DNA of 59,934 bases, from the NCBI GenBank assembly GCA_019695185.1, contig JAIBAN010000047.1:1-59934 (forward strand), written 5' to 3'. Below are positions 1 through 9,764 of the stretch, one piece after another. The notes below the pieces were generated by a model, which saw only the letters and a list, made by a program, of their open reading frames with translations, was not told where the DNA came from and did no database searches. The position numbers and the translations under genes are program-made. How positions within the stretch are numbered: the first letter of the stretch is position 1; each line of letters opens with the position of its first letter. This DNA comes from Blastocatellia bacterium. Lineage in GTDB: Bacteria; Acidobacteriota; Blastocatellia; Chloracidobacteriales; Chloracidobacteriaceae.

Positions 1-3000
1 GGAGCCCCACCCGTGCCGAATCAGGGCTGGCGGTGACCACTTCGGGCAGATTGAAGGTCAGCCGGTCGAGGAGCTTGCGCACCACCACCAGGGCATGGGC
101 GTTGTCGAGCAGGTTGCGCAGACTGTAGCTGACATAGAGTCCGCCCGCCCCATCGTAGCCGACCTGCGGGTCATGCGCTCCGTCGTAGGTCACGCCGCCC
201 ACCGTGCGGGGCAGGGCTGTCTGTCGCCAGGTACTGCCGTTTTCCGTGTAAGCCAGCGACACCACGCCCTGGGCGTAGTTGGTGCCGGCCACGGCCATCC
301 GTTTGGGCTCGGCGGGGTCCACCGCCACCACCGGATTGGACTGCAACCCAATCCCGCCGATGAGCGGCGTGGAAGCCGTGGGCTCCAGTTTGACTTCCGT
401 CACATCCATTGCGGCTGGTTCGGAAGAACGTTCAGCCGCCGCGACCGCGTTCTGCCGAGGTTGGAAGGTGAACGCAAACTGGCCCAGTTTGTGCGGCAGC
501 GGCGAAGCGTTCGAGGCACCATAGAGTTCCACAAAAAACTGAAACTGCTGGCGGAAGGTCGGCCCGGCGGCAATCCGGAAAGTTACTGCCTGGGTCGCGT
601 TGTTGGCCAGGGAACCGGAGGCCATCACAGTCTGGGTGGCTCCCACGGCAATCGGAGATGCCCCGTTGGTACGGGAATCGAGCCAGTAACTGCCGCCCGC
701 CGGAACCGTGTTCAATCCGGTGACCTGGAAATACAGCGGGGCAAAGAGCGTTCCGCCCGAAGTGTTGGTCAGGGTGCCGCTGATGCCGACCGTACCATAG
801 CTCCCATTGGCCGGATTGGTCGGGGGCGTTCCCGGCGCATTCATGGCGGTGACGCCGGTCAGGGTCGCACCGGCGCTGCTTTGGAGGGTGGCCACGGTGG
901 TGGCCATCGCCATGCACCCGTTGGCGTCGGTGACCCGCACGGTGTAGGTGCCGCTGTGGACGGCCGTCGCGGGGTTGATGGCCGGCGGATTCTGCAAGCT
1001 GGAGGTGAATCCGTTCGGCCCGGTCCAGGCAAACGTGTAGCCGCCGGCACCGCCCGTCGGGAGCGAAGTCAACGTCAGGCTGCCACCGGAAAGATAGGGC
1101 GTGCTGCTCGCCGTGATGCTGGGAAGACTGTTCACCGTCACCGTCGCGCTGCCGCTGCCCGTGACGGAACAGGAATTTGCATCCGTACCGGATTGCACCA
1201 TGTAGGTGGTCGTTGCGCCGGGGGCGACCGTGAAGGTCAAGGGGCTGCTCCCCGACTGCGTCCCGCCCCCATTGGTGAGCGTCACGCTGTAGGGCGGCGT
1301 TCCGCCCGTCAGCGTCACCGTCACCGTGGTATTGCCTCCAGCGCAGATTGTAGCAGTACCCGAAACCGTGCCGGTGATGGTCGGGCAGGCGGAACAGGTA
1401 TTGAGCAGCACCGAGGCATTGGCTGAACCATTGTTCGCCGTCGCCAAGTCGGACTTGCCATCCAGATTGAAATCCCCCATTGCCACCACCTGGGGATTGG
1501 TCCCGACCCCGAAATTGGTGGCCGTGCCAAACGACCCTGCCCCGTTGCCGAGCAGCACCGAGACATTGTTTGAACCACCGTTCGCCACTGCCAAGTCGGG
1601 CTTGCCGTCCCGGTTGAAATCCCCCACTACCACCGATGAGGGAACTGTGCCCGCCGTGAAATTGGTGGCCGCGCCAAAGCTGCCCGCCCCGTTGCCCAGC
1701 AACACCGAGACGTTGGCTGAACTCGTGTTCGCCGTCGCCAGGTCGGGCTTGCCGTCCTGGTTGAAATCCCCCACTGCCACCGACTGGGGACGCGTGCCGA
1801 CCGTGAAATTGGTGGCTGCGCCAAAGCTGCCCGCCCCGTTGCCAAGCAGCACCGAGACGTTGTTTGTAAAAAAGTTCGCCACCGCGAGGTCGGGCTTGCC
1901 GTCCTGGTTGAAATCCCCCACCGCCACCGACCGGGGATTCGTGCTGACCACGAAAGTGGTGGCCGCCCCGAACGACCCCGCCCCGTTGCCGAGAAACACC
2001 GAGATGGTGTTTGAAGAATTGTTTGTCACCGCGAGGTCGGGCTTGCCGTCCAGGTTGAAATCTCCCACCGCCAATGCAAAGGGCTGCGTACCGGCCCCGA
2101 AATTGGTGGCTGCGCCAAAACTGCCCGCCCCGTTGCCGAGCAGCACCGAGACGTTGGCTGAAGCAAGGTTCGCTGTCACCAGGTCGGGTTTGCCGTCCAG
2201 GTTGAAATCCCCGACCGCCACCGCAACAGGCTGCGAACCGGCCCCGAAAGTGGTGGCTGCGCCAAAACTGCCCGCCCCGTTGCCGAGCAGTACCGAGACG
2301 AGGTTTGAAGCATTATTGTTCGCCACCGCGAGGTCGGGCTTGCCGTCCAGGTTGAAATCCCCCACCGCCACCGACTGGGGCTGCGTGCTGGCTGCGAAAT
2401 TGGTGGTCGTGCCAAAGCTTGTGCTCGTGCAGGGTGCCTGGTCCGTCTGGTTGAGCAACACCGAGACGTTGTTTGAATTCTGGTTCGCCGCCGCCAGGTC
2501 AGGCTTGCCGTCCAGGTTGAAATCCCCCACCACCACCATCAGGGGATTCGTGCCGACCGCGAAATTGGTGGCTGCCCCAAACGACCCCGCCCCATTGCCG
2601 GACAGCACCGAGACATTGTTTGAACTCGTGTTCGCCACCGCCAGGTCGGGCTGGCCGTCGAGGTTGAAATCCCCCGCCGCCACCCAAATGGGAATCAATC
2701 CGGCCCCGAAATTGGTGGCCGCGCCGAAGCCGCCCGCACCGTCGCCGAGCAGCACCGAGACGTTGCTTGTACCCTGATTTGCCGTCGCCAGGTCGGGCTT
2801 CGAGTCGAGGTTGAAATCTCCCATCGTCACCGAAAAAGGAAAGGTGCCAACCCCAAAATTGGTGGCTGCCCCAAACGACCCCGCCCCATTGCCGAGCAGC
2901 ACCGAGACGTTGTTTGAATTCTGGTTTGCCACCGCCAAGTCAGGCTTGCCGTCGAGGTTGAAATCCCCCACCGTTACCGAACGGGGAGCGTTGCCAACCC

Positions 3001-3637
3001 CGAAATTGGTGGCCGCCCCAAACGAACCCGCCCCATTGCCCAGCAGTACCGAAACATTGGATGCGGCCAAGTTGGCCGTCACCAGGTCGGGCTTGCCATC
3101 CAGGTTGAAATCCCCCACCGCCACTGACCGGGGACTCGCGCCAACCCCGAAATTGGTAGCCGCGCCGAACGACCCCGCCCCGTTGCCCAGCAGCACCGAG
3201 ACGTTGTTTGAACCAGAGTTCGCCACCGCCAGGTCGGGCTTGCCGTCCAGGTTGAAATCCCCTACCGCCACCGACTGGGGACTCGTGCCAACCCCGAAAT
3301 TGGTAGCCGCGCCAAACGACCCCGCCCCGGTGCCCAGCAGCACCGAGACGTTGGCTGAACCAGAGTTCGCCACCGCCAGGTCGGGCTGGCCGTCGAGGTT
3401 AAAATCCCCCACCGCCACTGCCTGGGGACTCGTGCCAACCCCGAAATTTGCAGCCGGGCCGAAGGCCAGCGCCGCCGCCGGAGCCACTGTCAGGTCGGCC
3501 CTTTCGCTTCCGCCAAGAGGCTTTTGCTGCGCCTGACCGGAGTGGAAAACCAATCCGAACAAAACCATTTGACTGATGAGGGTAAAAAGACCAAACCGAA
3601 TCAACCACAGCGAACGCCGGGGGGGACTGGAAATCAT
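1..3637 (-). CDS. Giant secreted FG-GAP/VCBS repeat protein, C-terminus cut by the window edge
   Basis: Starts at ATG 3637-3635 behind an AAGGAG ribosome site and reads open to base 1, so at least 1,212 residues are present and the stop lies outside. An N-terminal hydrophobic stretch with an AQQ-like cleavage region suggests export. Then come 14 tandem repeats of about 50 residues, each with a DFNLDGKPDLAVAN-type FG-GAP/VCBS motif (a calcium-loop pattern) and VSVLLGNGAGSFG. These repeats cover roughly bases 1400-3470. They are followed by Ig/PKD-like domains, a beta-sandwich module with YWLDSR, and the start of a propeller-like region (MAVAGTNYAQGVVSLAYTENG). The last two modules match the C-terminus of the 1,405-residue protein encoded next on the same strand. 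Likely a surface or secreted adhesion/binding protein; the ligand is unknown. Confidence 0.85.
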   Translation of the reverse strand, partial: MISSPPRRSLWLIRFGLFTLISQMVLFGLVFHSGQAQQKPLGGSERADLTVAPAAALAFGPAANFGVGTSPQAVAVGDFNLDGQPDLAVANSGSANVSVLLGTGAGSFGAATNFGVGTSPQSVAVGDFNLDGKPDLAVANSGSNNVSVLLGNGAGSFGAATNFGVGASPRSVAVGDFNLDGKPDLVTANLAASNVSVLLGNGAGSFGAATNFGVGNAPRSVTVGDFNLDGKPDLAVANQNSNNVSVLLGNGAGSFGAATNFGVGTFPFSVTMGDFNLDSKPDLATANQGTSNVSVLLGDGAGGFGAATNFGAGLIPIWVAAGDFNLDGQPDLAVANTSSNNVSVLSGNGAGSFGAATNFAVGTNPLMVVVGDFNLDGKPDLAAANQNSNNVSVLLNQTDQAPCTSTSFGTTTNFAASTQPQSVAVGDFNLDGKPDLAVANNNASNLVSVLLGNGAGSFGAATTFGAGSQPVAVAVGDFNLDGKPDLVTANLASANVSVLLGNGAGSFGAATNFGAGTQPFALAVGDFNLDGKPDLAVTNNSSNTISVFLGNGAGSFGAATTFVVSTNPRSVAVGDFNQDGKPDLAVANFFTNNVSVLLGNGAGSFGAATNFTVGTRPQSVAVGDFNQDGKPDLATANTSSANVSVLLGNGAGSFGAATNFTAGTVPSSVVVGDFNRDGKPDLAVANGGSNNVSVLLGNGAGSFGTATNFGVGTNPQVVAMGDFNLDGKSDLATANNGSANASVLLNTCSACPTITGTVSGTATICAGGNTTVTVTLTGGTPPYSVTLTNGGGTQSGSSPLTFTVAPGATTTYMVQSGTDANSCSVTGSGSATVTVNSLPSITASSTPYLSGGSLTLTSLPTGGAGGYTFAWTGPNGFTSSLQNPPAINPATAVHSGTYTVRVTDANGCMAMATTVATLQSSAGATLTGVTAMNAPGTPPTNPANGSYGTVGISGTLTNTSGGTLFAPLYFQVTGLNTVPAGGSYWLDSRTNGASPIAVGATQTVMASGSLANNATQAVTFRIAAGPTFRQQFQFFVELYGASNASPLPHKLGQFAFTFQPRQNAVAAAERSSEPAAMDVTEVKLEPTASTPLIGGIGLQSNPVVAVDPAEPKRMAVAGTNYAQGVVSLAYTENGSTWRQTALPRTVGGVTYDGAHDPQVGYDGAGGLYVSYSLRNLLDNAHALVVVRKLLDRLTFNLPEVVTASPDSARVGL

Positions 3638-3924
3638 GGGGCTGCTCCTTATTTTTAAGCCTGCTGAGAAATGACGGACGAGACTGAAAACACGTGCGGG
3701 CTCTCTTTGGGGTCAGGGCGGCGGCAATGGGCGGAGGATGTGAGGTTGACAAAACGGAAGGTTCGGAAATGTGAATATGGGAAGCGCCGACTGTTCCATT
3801 GGCTTTTTCTCATTCAGGACTTGGATGATGATGTTTGAATGGGAAAAAGGATACACCAAAAATTGATAATCTCGTGAGAAAAACTACTCATTTTTTTGAG
3901 TGGTTTTCCTCGTTTTTTGCCTTG

Positions 3925-4053
3925 TTTGGAGTTCCGCCTTCAGGCGGCAGTTTGGAGTTCCGCCTTCAGGCGGCAGTTTGGCTGTTGTGAAAAAAGAAAA
4001 AACAGCCGCGTAAACGCGGAACTCCAAACTGCCGCCTGAAGGCGGTACTCCAA
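3925..4053. repeat. REP-like palindromic cluster with large inverted repeat
   Basis: Two direct copies of a GTTCCGCCTTCAGGCGGC unit near 3930-3948 and 3956-3974 are followed by an inverted variant near 4005-4027 (GCCGCGTAAACGCGG) and an inverted standard copy near 4031-4048. The outer arms, including GGAG and CAGTTTGG/CCAAACTG, pair almost perfectly across a central A-rich loop. The cluster starts 3 bp past the stop codon of the 4056-8273 gene, so it may terminate or protect that transcript. The same unit flanks the RAYT gene at 46.5-47.3 kb. Apart from this cluster, the spacer 3638-4055 holds only the leader of the minus-strand gene ending at base 1. Confidence 0.85.
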
Positions 4054-4055
4054 AC

Positions 4056-7000
4056 TTAAAACATTCTCAGGAAGATGTCTTCGGAACCGGTCCGGCTGTC
4101 GGTCCAGACCACTGCCACCCCTCCCTTGGGACGCATGGCAAGCCCCATCCGGTCACCGTAATTCCCGACCCGACTGCGGTTGGGGTTCGATTCCGAAAGG
4201 TTGGATGGAACGGAAGTGACCGTTTCCTCAGGTCCAAAGGTCTTGCCTGCATCGTTCGAACGAACCACCAGTACCTGGGTGGTGGTCCCGGTTGGGTCGT
4301 GGCGGGTGTCATCAAACGACAGCGCCAGGAAGCCTGAGCGGTCCACTGCCAAGGCTGGCAAAAACTGGTCGGCAGCACCGCCATCCCGGTTGATTTTGAC
4401 TGGAGCCGTCCAATTGGTTCCACTGTCGGTGGAACGCACCAGATACACATCCAGGCCGTTTTCAACCTTGGCAAACGTGCCATAGAGCGTTCCCGGTTGC
4501 ACCGGGTCAGCCACCAGAGAAAAACCTGGGGTTGCCAGCACATCCGCCATGCTTGCGATTTTCACTCCATAGCCCATTCCGGTTGAACTGATGGCCGTTT
4601 CCGGTCCCAGGCTGGCGCTATCCACACCGGTCCGGCATTTCAGCGTGCCGGTTCCGTGGTCATTCCAGCCAATCACCAGCGAATGATTGGCCAGCACGGC
4701 CAGGGTTGGATGCGAAACCTGCCCCCGGCTGACCTCCACCGTGCGGCGGGCCGCCAAATCATACAGTTGAATCGTGCTGACGGGGTTGCCCTGTGCAGTC
4801 AGCGACAGTTCCTCCCAGACCACAGCAGGTCGTCCGCCATCAATGGCCAAAGCCGGATGGAGCAAAGCTGATTTTTCCGTAGTGCTGCGGGTCACAAGCG
4901 CCACCGGCGTTGAAAACGTGAGCCGCTCCAGCAGTTTCTGGCTGACCACCAGGGCGGTGGCATTGTTGGTCAGATTGGCCACCACATACGTCACCAGCAG
5001 GTTTCCATTCTGGTCATAAGCCAGACTTGGATTGGCCGCTGTTTCATAGGTCATTCCGTTGACGGTTCGGGCCAACGCCTGTTCTTTCCAGGTCAAGCCG
5101 TCCTCAGTGTATTTAACCGTGACGGTTCCGGTGGCCAGATTTTCTGCCGCCACGGCCATCCGCCGGGATTCCTGGCCATCCACTGCCAGACGGGGAGCGA
5201 TTTGCGCCCCGGCACCACCCACCAGCAGATTGTCTCCAGTCCCTGAAGCCCCAAAAGCTGCGGCAGTCTCCTGCTTTTTCCCGCTCCCCTGTTCACCCAA
5301 AGTGAACCGCAACTGTCCGATGGGTTTGGCCAGCGGTGAAAGATTGGTGGCGGCATAAAGGTCCACATAAAACCGGAACGTTGCCCGGTTGGTGGGGTCA
5401 ACGGCAATCCGGAAACTGACCGGCTGACTGCCCCCCGGAGCAATCGGGCCGGTGACATCCTGGCGTGCTCCCACTGTCATTGGCGTGCCGATATTGCGGG
5501 AATCGAGAAAATACGGACGCGGGTCACCCGGCACCACCGGCATTTTTTCAAACACCGTCACCAGAAAGAACATCGGAGCTCGCAGGGTCTCGGTTGGTGA
5601 AAGATTGCGCAGCACCGTGTTGATGGAAAAGGTACCAAAGGATGGGTCGCCCGGATTGATGGGCGGGGTTCCACCCGTGTAGCTCGTGGTCGGAGCATCC
5701 AGCGTCACCAGTGCGTTGGCCTGGATGGCCACCTGCGTGCTGGCCGCTGTGCTGCATCCGGTTCCCGTGTCGGTGACGGTGACGGTATAGGTTCCGCTCA
5801 TGGCCAAGGTTGCTGAACTGCGCATCGGATTCTGTTGGGTCGAGGTAAAGCCGTTGGGTCCCGTCCAGCTATAGGTCAGATTGGCTCCGCTTGGCCCGGC
5901 AGTCAGTTGCAGCGTTCCGCCAAGTGCCACCGGCATATTGCTGGTGGCAGTGGCCGCCGGTCCTGCAATCACAGTCAGGGAAGCGTTGTTTGAAGCCACA
6001 TTGGAGCAGCCGCTCCCCACCAGACAATTGTAGTTGGCGGCGGCATCTCCGGCGTTCACCGGGTTGATGGTCAAGGTCGCTGTGGTGGCACCCGCAATAT
6101 TCCCGCCATTGGAAAGCGGAGTCGTCCCTTTGCGCCATTGGAAGGTGGTTGCCCCGGTGGCTGTCACGGAAAAGGTCGCCGTGGCACCGGAACAGACGGT
6201 TTGATTTCCCGGTTGTCCGGTAATGTTTGGAGCCGCGCAGCCGGATTGGATTTCAAAGGCCCCAATATCCACCTGGGTTCCGAACAGCCGAACAAAGCCG
6301 GTTCCCCGCTGGTCAGTGGTCAGGTTGAACGGCGCTCCGGTCAGGCTCGAATCGCCTGTGTCTTTGGCCGGGCTGGTGGCTTGCACGGCGTGGGTCTGAG
6401 TTGGTCCGCCGTTGTTGGTCAAACTGTCCAACTGCGGATTGATGGGGGCTCCATTGGTCCCTGCCAAATCGTTGTTGCTGCCATTGGTAAAACCGGTGCT
6501 GCCCGAATTGCTGCCAATCAGGTTGAAACCCTGTGAAAGGAAGGTCCCGCTGACATCCGGCTTGGTTTGGGTGGTTCCGGCAATGATGGTGCTGCGCACA
6601 TTGACGGTTCCGCCAAAGTTGGCAATCCCTCCCGCATTCCCGGCATTGCAGGTGTTGGCCGTCAGGGTGCAGGCCACCACAGCGACCTGTGCATTGCCGC
6701 CGGTGCTGTTATAGACGAACACGCCGCCACCACTGCTGGCACTGCCGGAAGTGGTAAAGTTCCCCGTTCCCTGGTTGACACTGTTACCGGAAAGCGTGCT
6801 GTTGACAATGGTCACGCTGGCGTTCGCGCCGGTTGGAATATCACCTGAAACTTGTTGGGAGTAAACAAAAATAGCTCCGCCAAGTCCTGAACCGGACCCG
6901 GAACGGTAAGAGAATGTAACGGCAAGTCCGTTTCCACCCGTGGCGTTATTTCCTGAAAAGGTGCTGTTGGTAATGGAGAGCGTGCCGCCATAGGTAAAAA

Positions 7001-8273
7001 TGGCACCGCCCATTCCGGCTCCACCGCCTGCCCCAATGGTTTGGGCATTCCCTCCGCCAAAACCGCCGAGAACGGTGGTGGTTCCTGACGGCGCAGTTGA
7101 CCCGCCGCCAAATCCACCCACACCTCCAAAACCGCCGCCACCGCCACCAAACCCACCGGCTGTATTCCCGCCGCCGCCGCCGCCAAACCCTCCTGGTCCG
7201 CCGTTAAAGCCGCCACCGGCACCGCCGCCGCCGCCGCCGCTGTCACCGCCGCCACCACCACCGCCGCCGGAACCATTTGTACCGGAAATAATGCTGTTTC
7301 CCCCGCCGCCGCCGCCGCCTGTGGCTGTACCGTTTCCACCTCCGCCGGCTCCACCAGTTCCGCCGGTTGTGGCGGTTCCATTTCCTCCATTTCCCAGGGA
7401 GCCACCACCACCACCGCCGCCGCCGGACAAACTGCCGTTGTTGACCCCAAAGCCACCTGACCGGTCAAGCCCAGCGCCACCACCGCCGCCGCCGCCGCCA
7501 TTTAACCCTCCGGTTCCGTTCCCACCGTTCCCGCCGCTGCCGCCGCCGCCGCCGCTGGCCGGATTTGACGGAACGCAAAAACCACCGCTTCCGCCGACAC
7601 CGCCGCCACCGCCACTGGCTCCGCTGGTTCGATTGCCTCCATTGCCACCTTTGGCTTGATTGGAGGCCAAGGTGCTGCGATTGATGGAGACAGTTCCGCC
7701 GTTGTTCATCAGCGCGCCCCCCAGGCCGGCCCCGCCCGCTCCGGGAGAAAACCCATCGCCTCCATTTCCACCCTGAGCCAAACCATTGCTCACGGTCAGG
7801 TCATTGAGGGTCAGATTTCCGGTTGTGCCTGGAATTCCCGGATTTCCCGGCCCCGAAACGTGAAACAGCCGGAAAGAACGGCTGGCTGCCGGGTCGCGCT
7901 GAATGGTTGAACCATTCCCGTTGATGGTTAAAGTCCGCGCAACGTCGGGAAGACCGTTATATCCATCCACCGCATTATCCGGACCTGTCACCGTATAGGT
8001 ACATCCGGCAGCCAGATTGATGACATCAACGGCAGGGTTATTCATTGCCGCAATCAAACCGGCAGTATCCCCGCACCCAACGCTGACCGTGGTTTGCGGA
8101 CCAACCACCAACTGGCTGAAAGCTGGCTCCTGACTGTTGTGGCTTTGTGAAAAGGCTTGGGTTCGAACGGGCACCACCCATCCAAGTGCCAAACTGGCCA
8201 TGCCCGCAAACAGACACAATAAACTGATTCGATTGAGGGACTGCAATACAACTCGTTCCTGAGGGCTGCTCAT
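4056..8273 (-). CDS. Secreted glycine-rich beta-helix/choice-of-anchor Q protein with C-terminal sialidase-like propeller
   Basis: 1,405 residues, starting at ATG 8273 behind GGAG. Residues 1-41 look like a signal peptide. A parallel beta-helix style region (LTINGNGSTIQ, NSTLSGN, ANFGGTVNVRSTIIAGT) is interrupted by a very glycine-rich block of about 220 residues encoded by 7000-7660. A segment reading NGGPTQTHAVQATSPAKDTG with TDQRG and VDIGAFEIQ fits the choice-of-anchor Q pattern near residues 610-690. Ig/PKD-like domains follow (TFQWRKGTTPLS; YSWTGPNGFTSTQQNP), then a beta-sandwich module, then a BNR/sialidase-like propeller ending in VWTDSRTGSEDIFLRMF. The last two modules are shared with the minus-strand gene ending at base 1. 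Probably cell-surface or secreted. Confidence 0.85.
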   Translation of the reverse strand: MSSPQERVVLQSLNRISLLCLFAGMASLALGWVVPVRTQAFSQSHNSQEPAFSQLVVGPQTTVSVGCGDTAGLIAAMNNPAVDVINLAAGCTYTVTGPDNAVDGYNGLPDVARTLTINGNGSTIQRDPAASRSFRLFHVSGPGNPGIPGTTGNLTLNDLTVSNGLAQGGNGGDGFSPGAGGAGLGGALMNNGGTVSINRSTLASNQAKGGNGGNRTSGASGGGGGVGGSGGFCVPSNPASGGGGGSGGNGGNGTGGLNGGGGGGGGAGLDRSGGFGVNNGSLSGGGGGGGGSLGNGGNGTATTGGTGGAGGGGNGTATGGGGGGGNSIISGTNGSGGGGGGGGDSGGGGGGAGGGFNGGPGGFGGGGGGNTAGGFGGGGGGFGGVGGFGGGSTAPSGTTTVLGGFGGGNAQTIGAGGGAGMGGAIFTYGGTLSITNSTFSGNNATGGNGLAVTFSYRSGSGSGLGGAIFVYSQQVSGDIPTGANASVTIVNSTLSGNSVNQGTGNFTTSGSASSGGGVFVYNSTGGNAQVAVVACTLTANTCNAGNAGGIANFGGTVNVRSTIIAGTTQTKPDVSGTFLSQGFNLIGSNSGSTGFTNGSNNDLAGTNGAPINPQLDSLTNNGGPTQTHAVQATSPAKDTGDSSLTGAPFNLTTDQRGTGFVRLFGTQVDIGAFEIQSGCAAPNITGQPGNQTVCSGATATFSVTATGATTFQWRKGTTPLSNGGNIAGATTATLTINPVNAGDAAANYNCLVGSGCSNVASNNASLTVIAGPAATATSNMPVALGGTLQLTAGPSGANLTYSWTGPNGFTSTQQNPMRSSATLAMSGTYTVTVTDTGTGCSTAASTQVAIQANALVTLDAPTTSYTGGTPPINPGDPSFGTFSINTVLRNLSPTETLRAPMFFLVTVFEKMPVVPGDPRPYFLDSRNIGTPMTVGARQDVTGPIAPGGSQPVSFRIAVDPTNRATFRFYVDLYAATNLSPLAKPIGQLRFTLGEQGSGKKQETAAAFGASGTGDNLLVGGAGAQIAPRLAVDGQESRRMAVAAENLATGTVTVKYTEDGLTWKEQALARTVNGMTYETAANPSLAYDQNGNLLVTYVVANLTNNATALVVSQKLLERLTFSTPVALVTRSTTEKSALLHPALAIDGGRPAVVWEELSLTAQGNPVSTIQLYDLAARRTVEVSRGQVSHPTLAVLANHSLVIGWNDHGTGTLKCRTGVDSASLGPETAISSTGMGYGVKIASMADVLATPGFSLVADPVQPGTLYGTFAKVENGLDVYLVRSTDSGTNWTAPVKINRDGGAADQFLPALAVDRSGFLALSFDDTRHDPTGTTTQVLVVRSNDAGKTFGPEETVTSVPSNLSESNPNRSRVGNYGDRMGLAMRPKGGVAVVWTDSRTGSEDIFLRMF

Positions 8274-8539
8274 AACATCTCCGTTTTGCTGAAAGGGTTC
8301 AATCCTGATTCAAACCCAAAGACCGGAGTGTTTTGTCTTGCCGGGAACGTCTCACTGCCACGTCTTTGCATTTGAAAGGTGGCCGGATTCCGGTTTGCCA
8401 CAATCATGGCCCCTGCGTAATCCGACCCTTTCAAAAGGGTGGCAAAATGGAAAAAAACATTTCATGCCCTGGATTGGCACAACCCAGGAATGTGTTTTGA
8501 AATGTGAACTATACAAGGAAGGGAACGGAAGAAATCGGT

Positions 8540-9067
8540 TTAACGGGATTTCCCCTCAACATCTTCCGAATACAGCGCCTCTTCGGAATAAACCGGAACC
8601 TGGGCCTTTTCCGGATTAAGTCGGAGCCGTTCTCTGGCGGTAAACATGCTGCCCTTGGCAGGTTTGACCGGAGCAAACTTCAGCAGGCCGAGGGGTTGGG
8701 GAATATCGGCGTAAACAGCTTCGATGCCACCCCGCATGAGGTAGGTTTCGTGCCAAAAACCAATCCCGCCGGAATCTTTGAGAAACTGCTGCCACCAAAT
8801 CCGATGCGGGTCCGAGCGGGTCCAGCGTTCCAGCGTTTCGAAATCACGCCAGTATTGCCGCATTCCTACATGCGGAGGAAAGAGGGAAAAAATCAGATTT
8901 TCGTGGAGCAGCAAACCTTCCGGCTGTTCCTCGACCGAACGGGCGATTTTCGGACCAAACCCCAACAGGGTTTTGAGTCCGGTCAGGGCATTGACCCGCA
9001 TCCCAAGATAAATCACGACCAAATCGGGATATGCCGACAGGTCAACGGTTTGACGATTGACTTTCAT
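8540..9067 (-). CDS. DUF4188 family protein
   Basis: 175 residues from ATG 9067. The open frame runs further upstream but into repeats and the neighbouring gene's antisense, so the start before KVNRQTVDLSAYPDLVVIYLG is preferred, with GAAAG upstream. YPDLVVIYLGMRVN, RQYWRDFETLERW and GGIGFWHETYLMRGGIEAVY are the landmarks of DUF4188, a dimeric ferredoxin-like alpha/beta barrel family related to small haem or substrate-binding monooxygenase folds. No catalytic role is established. It lies 64 bp downstream of the macro-domain gene on the same strand, so the two may be cotranscribed. Confidence 0.75.
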   Translation of the reverse strand: MKVNRQTVDLSAYPDLVVIYLGMRVNALTGLKTLLGFGPKIARSVEEQPEGLLLHENLIFSLFPPHVGMRQYWRDFETLERWTRSDPHRIWWQQFLKDSGGIGFWHETYLMRGGIEAVYADIPQPLGLLKFAPVKPAKGSMFTARERLRLNPEKAQVPVYSEEALYSEDVEGKSR

Positions 9068-9090
9068 ACGGTTGACTTTCAGAAAATTTA

Positions 9091-9126
9091 TCCACGAAGA
9101 AACACAAAGAAACACGAAGAAATAAA
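9091..9126. repeat. Three copies of a 10-bp repeat, CACRAAGAAA
   Basis: A short tandem array (CACGAAGAAA, CACAAAGAAA, CACGAAGAAA) fills the 64-bp spacer between the macro-domain and DUF4188 genes. The minus-strand reading is the CTTCGTGTTTCTTTGTG type of low-complexity spacer. No function can be inferred. Confidence 0.7.
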
Positions 9127-9131
9127 AACCG

Positions 9132-9764
9132 TTACTGGTCCTGGAGCGGTTTGCCAATATATTCCTCGTGCCGCTGCATGACCTGCCCCCAGGACTTGGG
9201 AAACCGAAAACCCTCCAACAGAATGTCATCAATGGCCGCCCGTACCTGCCGGGCGCAGGCATCCGGAGCCACACAGCCGACGCCGGTCCTAAGTCCCGGC
9301 ATGGCAATCGTCCGAATGATGGTGGAAACGGGCTGCCCGGCATACCGCCCGGTGGGAAAAAACCCAAAGCGCCAATTGAGGAAAACAGCCCGTGCTGCCA
9401 GATAGGGGTTGGCCGTTTCCGTTATCATCATCGGATAGCGCATCGTCGGAGCGGCAATCATAAAAGGAAAATCCGGGTGGTCGGTTTCCACAATCTGCGC
9501 GGCTCCAATGAGCAGTTCGCCGTGATGCTGCTGGCGAATGGCCTCCTGCAATCGTTCCTGGACGTGCCAGCCCAACCGCTGGCTGTAGAGCAGGTCAATC
9601 CCTCCGTTCATAAACCCAAAACTGTTCGCCGGACTGACCAGTGCATCGCACTGCACCTCAAAAATCGAACCGTGCTGGACCTGAACAAAATCCAAATCTC
9701 CGCAATAGGTTTTCCAGGCTGCGGCCAAGGGCTCCTGGAGGGAAGTCAATATCAATTGCAACAT
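9132..9764 (-). CDS. Macro-domain protein
   Basis: 210 residues from ATG 9764 (Leu-Gln-Leu-Ile-Leu). The frame is open to 10061, but that extension crosses a hairpin-rich spacer and has no family resemblance. The sequence shows CDALVSPANSFGFMNGGID, the ADP-ribose-binding loop of macro domains, an interior strand PFMIAAPTMRYPM and a late glycine-containing loop. Macro domains bind or hydrolyse ADP-ribose and its derivatives. The substrate here is unknown and the protein is a stand-alone macro domain. It is followed 64 bp later by the DUF4188 gene. Confidence 0.8.
   Translation of the reverse strand: MLQLILTSLQEPLAAAWKTYCGDLDFVQVQHGSIFEVQCDALVSPANSFGFMNGGIDLLYSQRLGWHVQERLQEAIRQQHHGELLIGAAQIVETDHPDFPFMIAAPTMRYPMMITETANPYLAARAVFLNWRFGFFPTGRYAGQPVSTIIRTIAMPGLRTGVGCVAPDACARQVRAAIDDILLEGFRFPKSWGQVMQRHEEYIGKPLQDQ

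Noticed and set aside
95..3536. Long plus-strand frames opposite the FG-GAP gene (443, 483 and 241 residues)
   Set aside because: Their repeats (SRLKSPTATDWG type) are only the antisense of the FG-GAP motif; the minus strand has a ribosome site, a signal peptide and known domains.
7000..7659. Proline-rich 219-residue plus-strand frame
   Set aside because: It is the complement of the glycine-rich block of the minus-strand gene.
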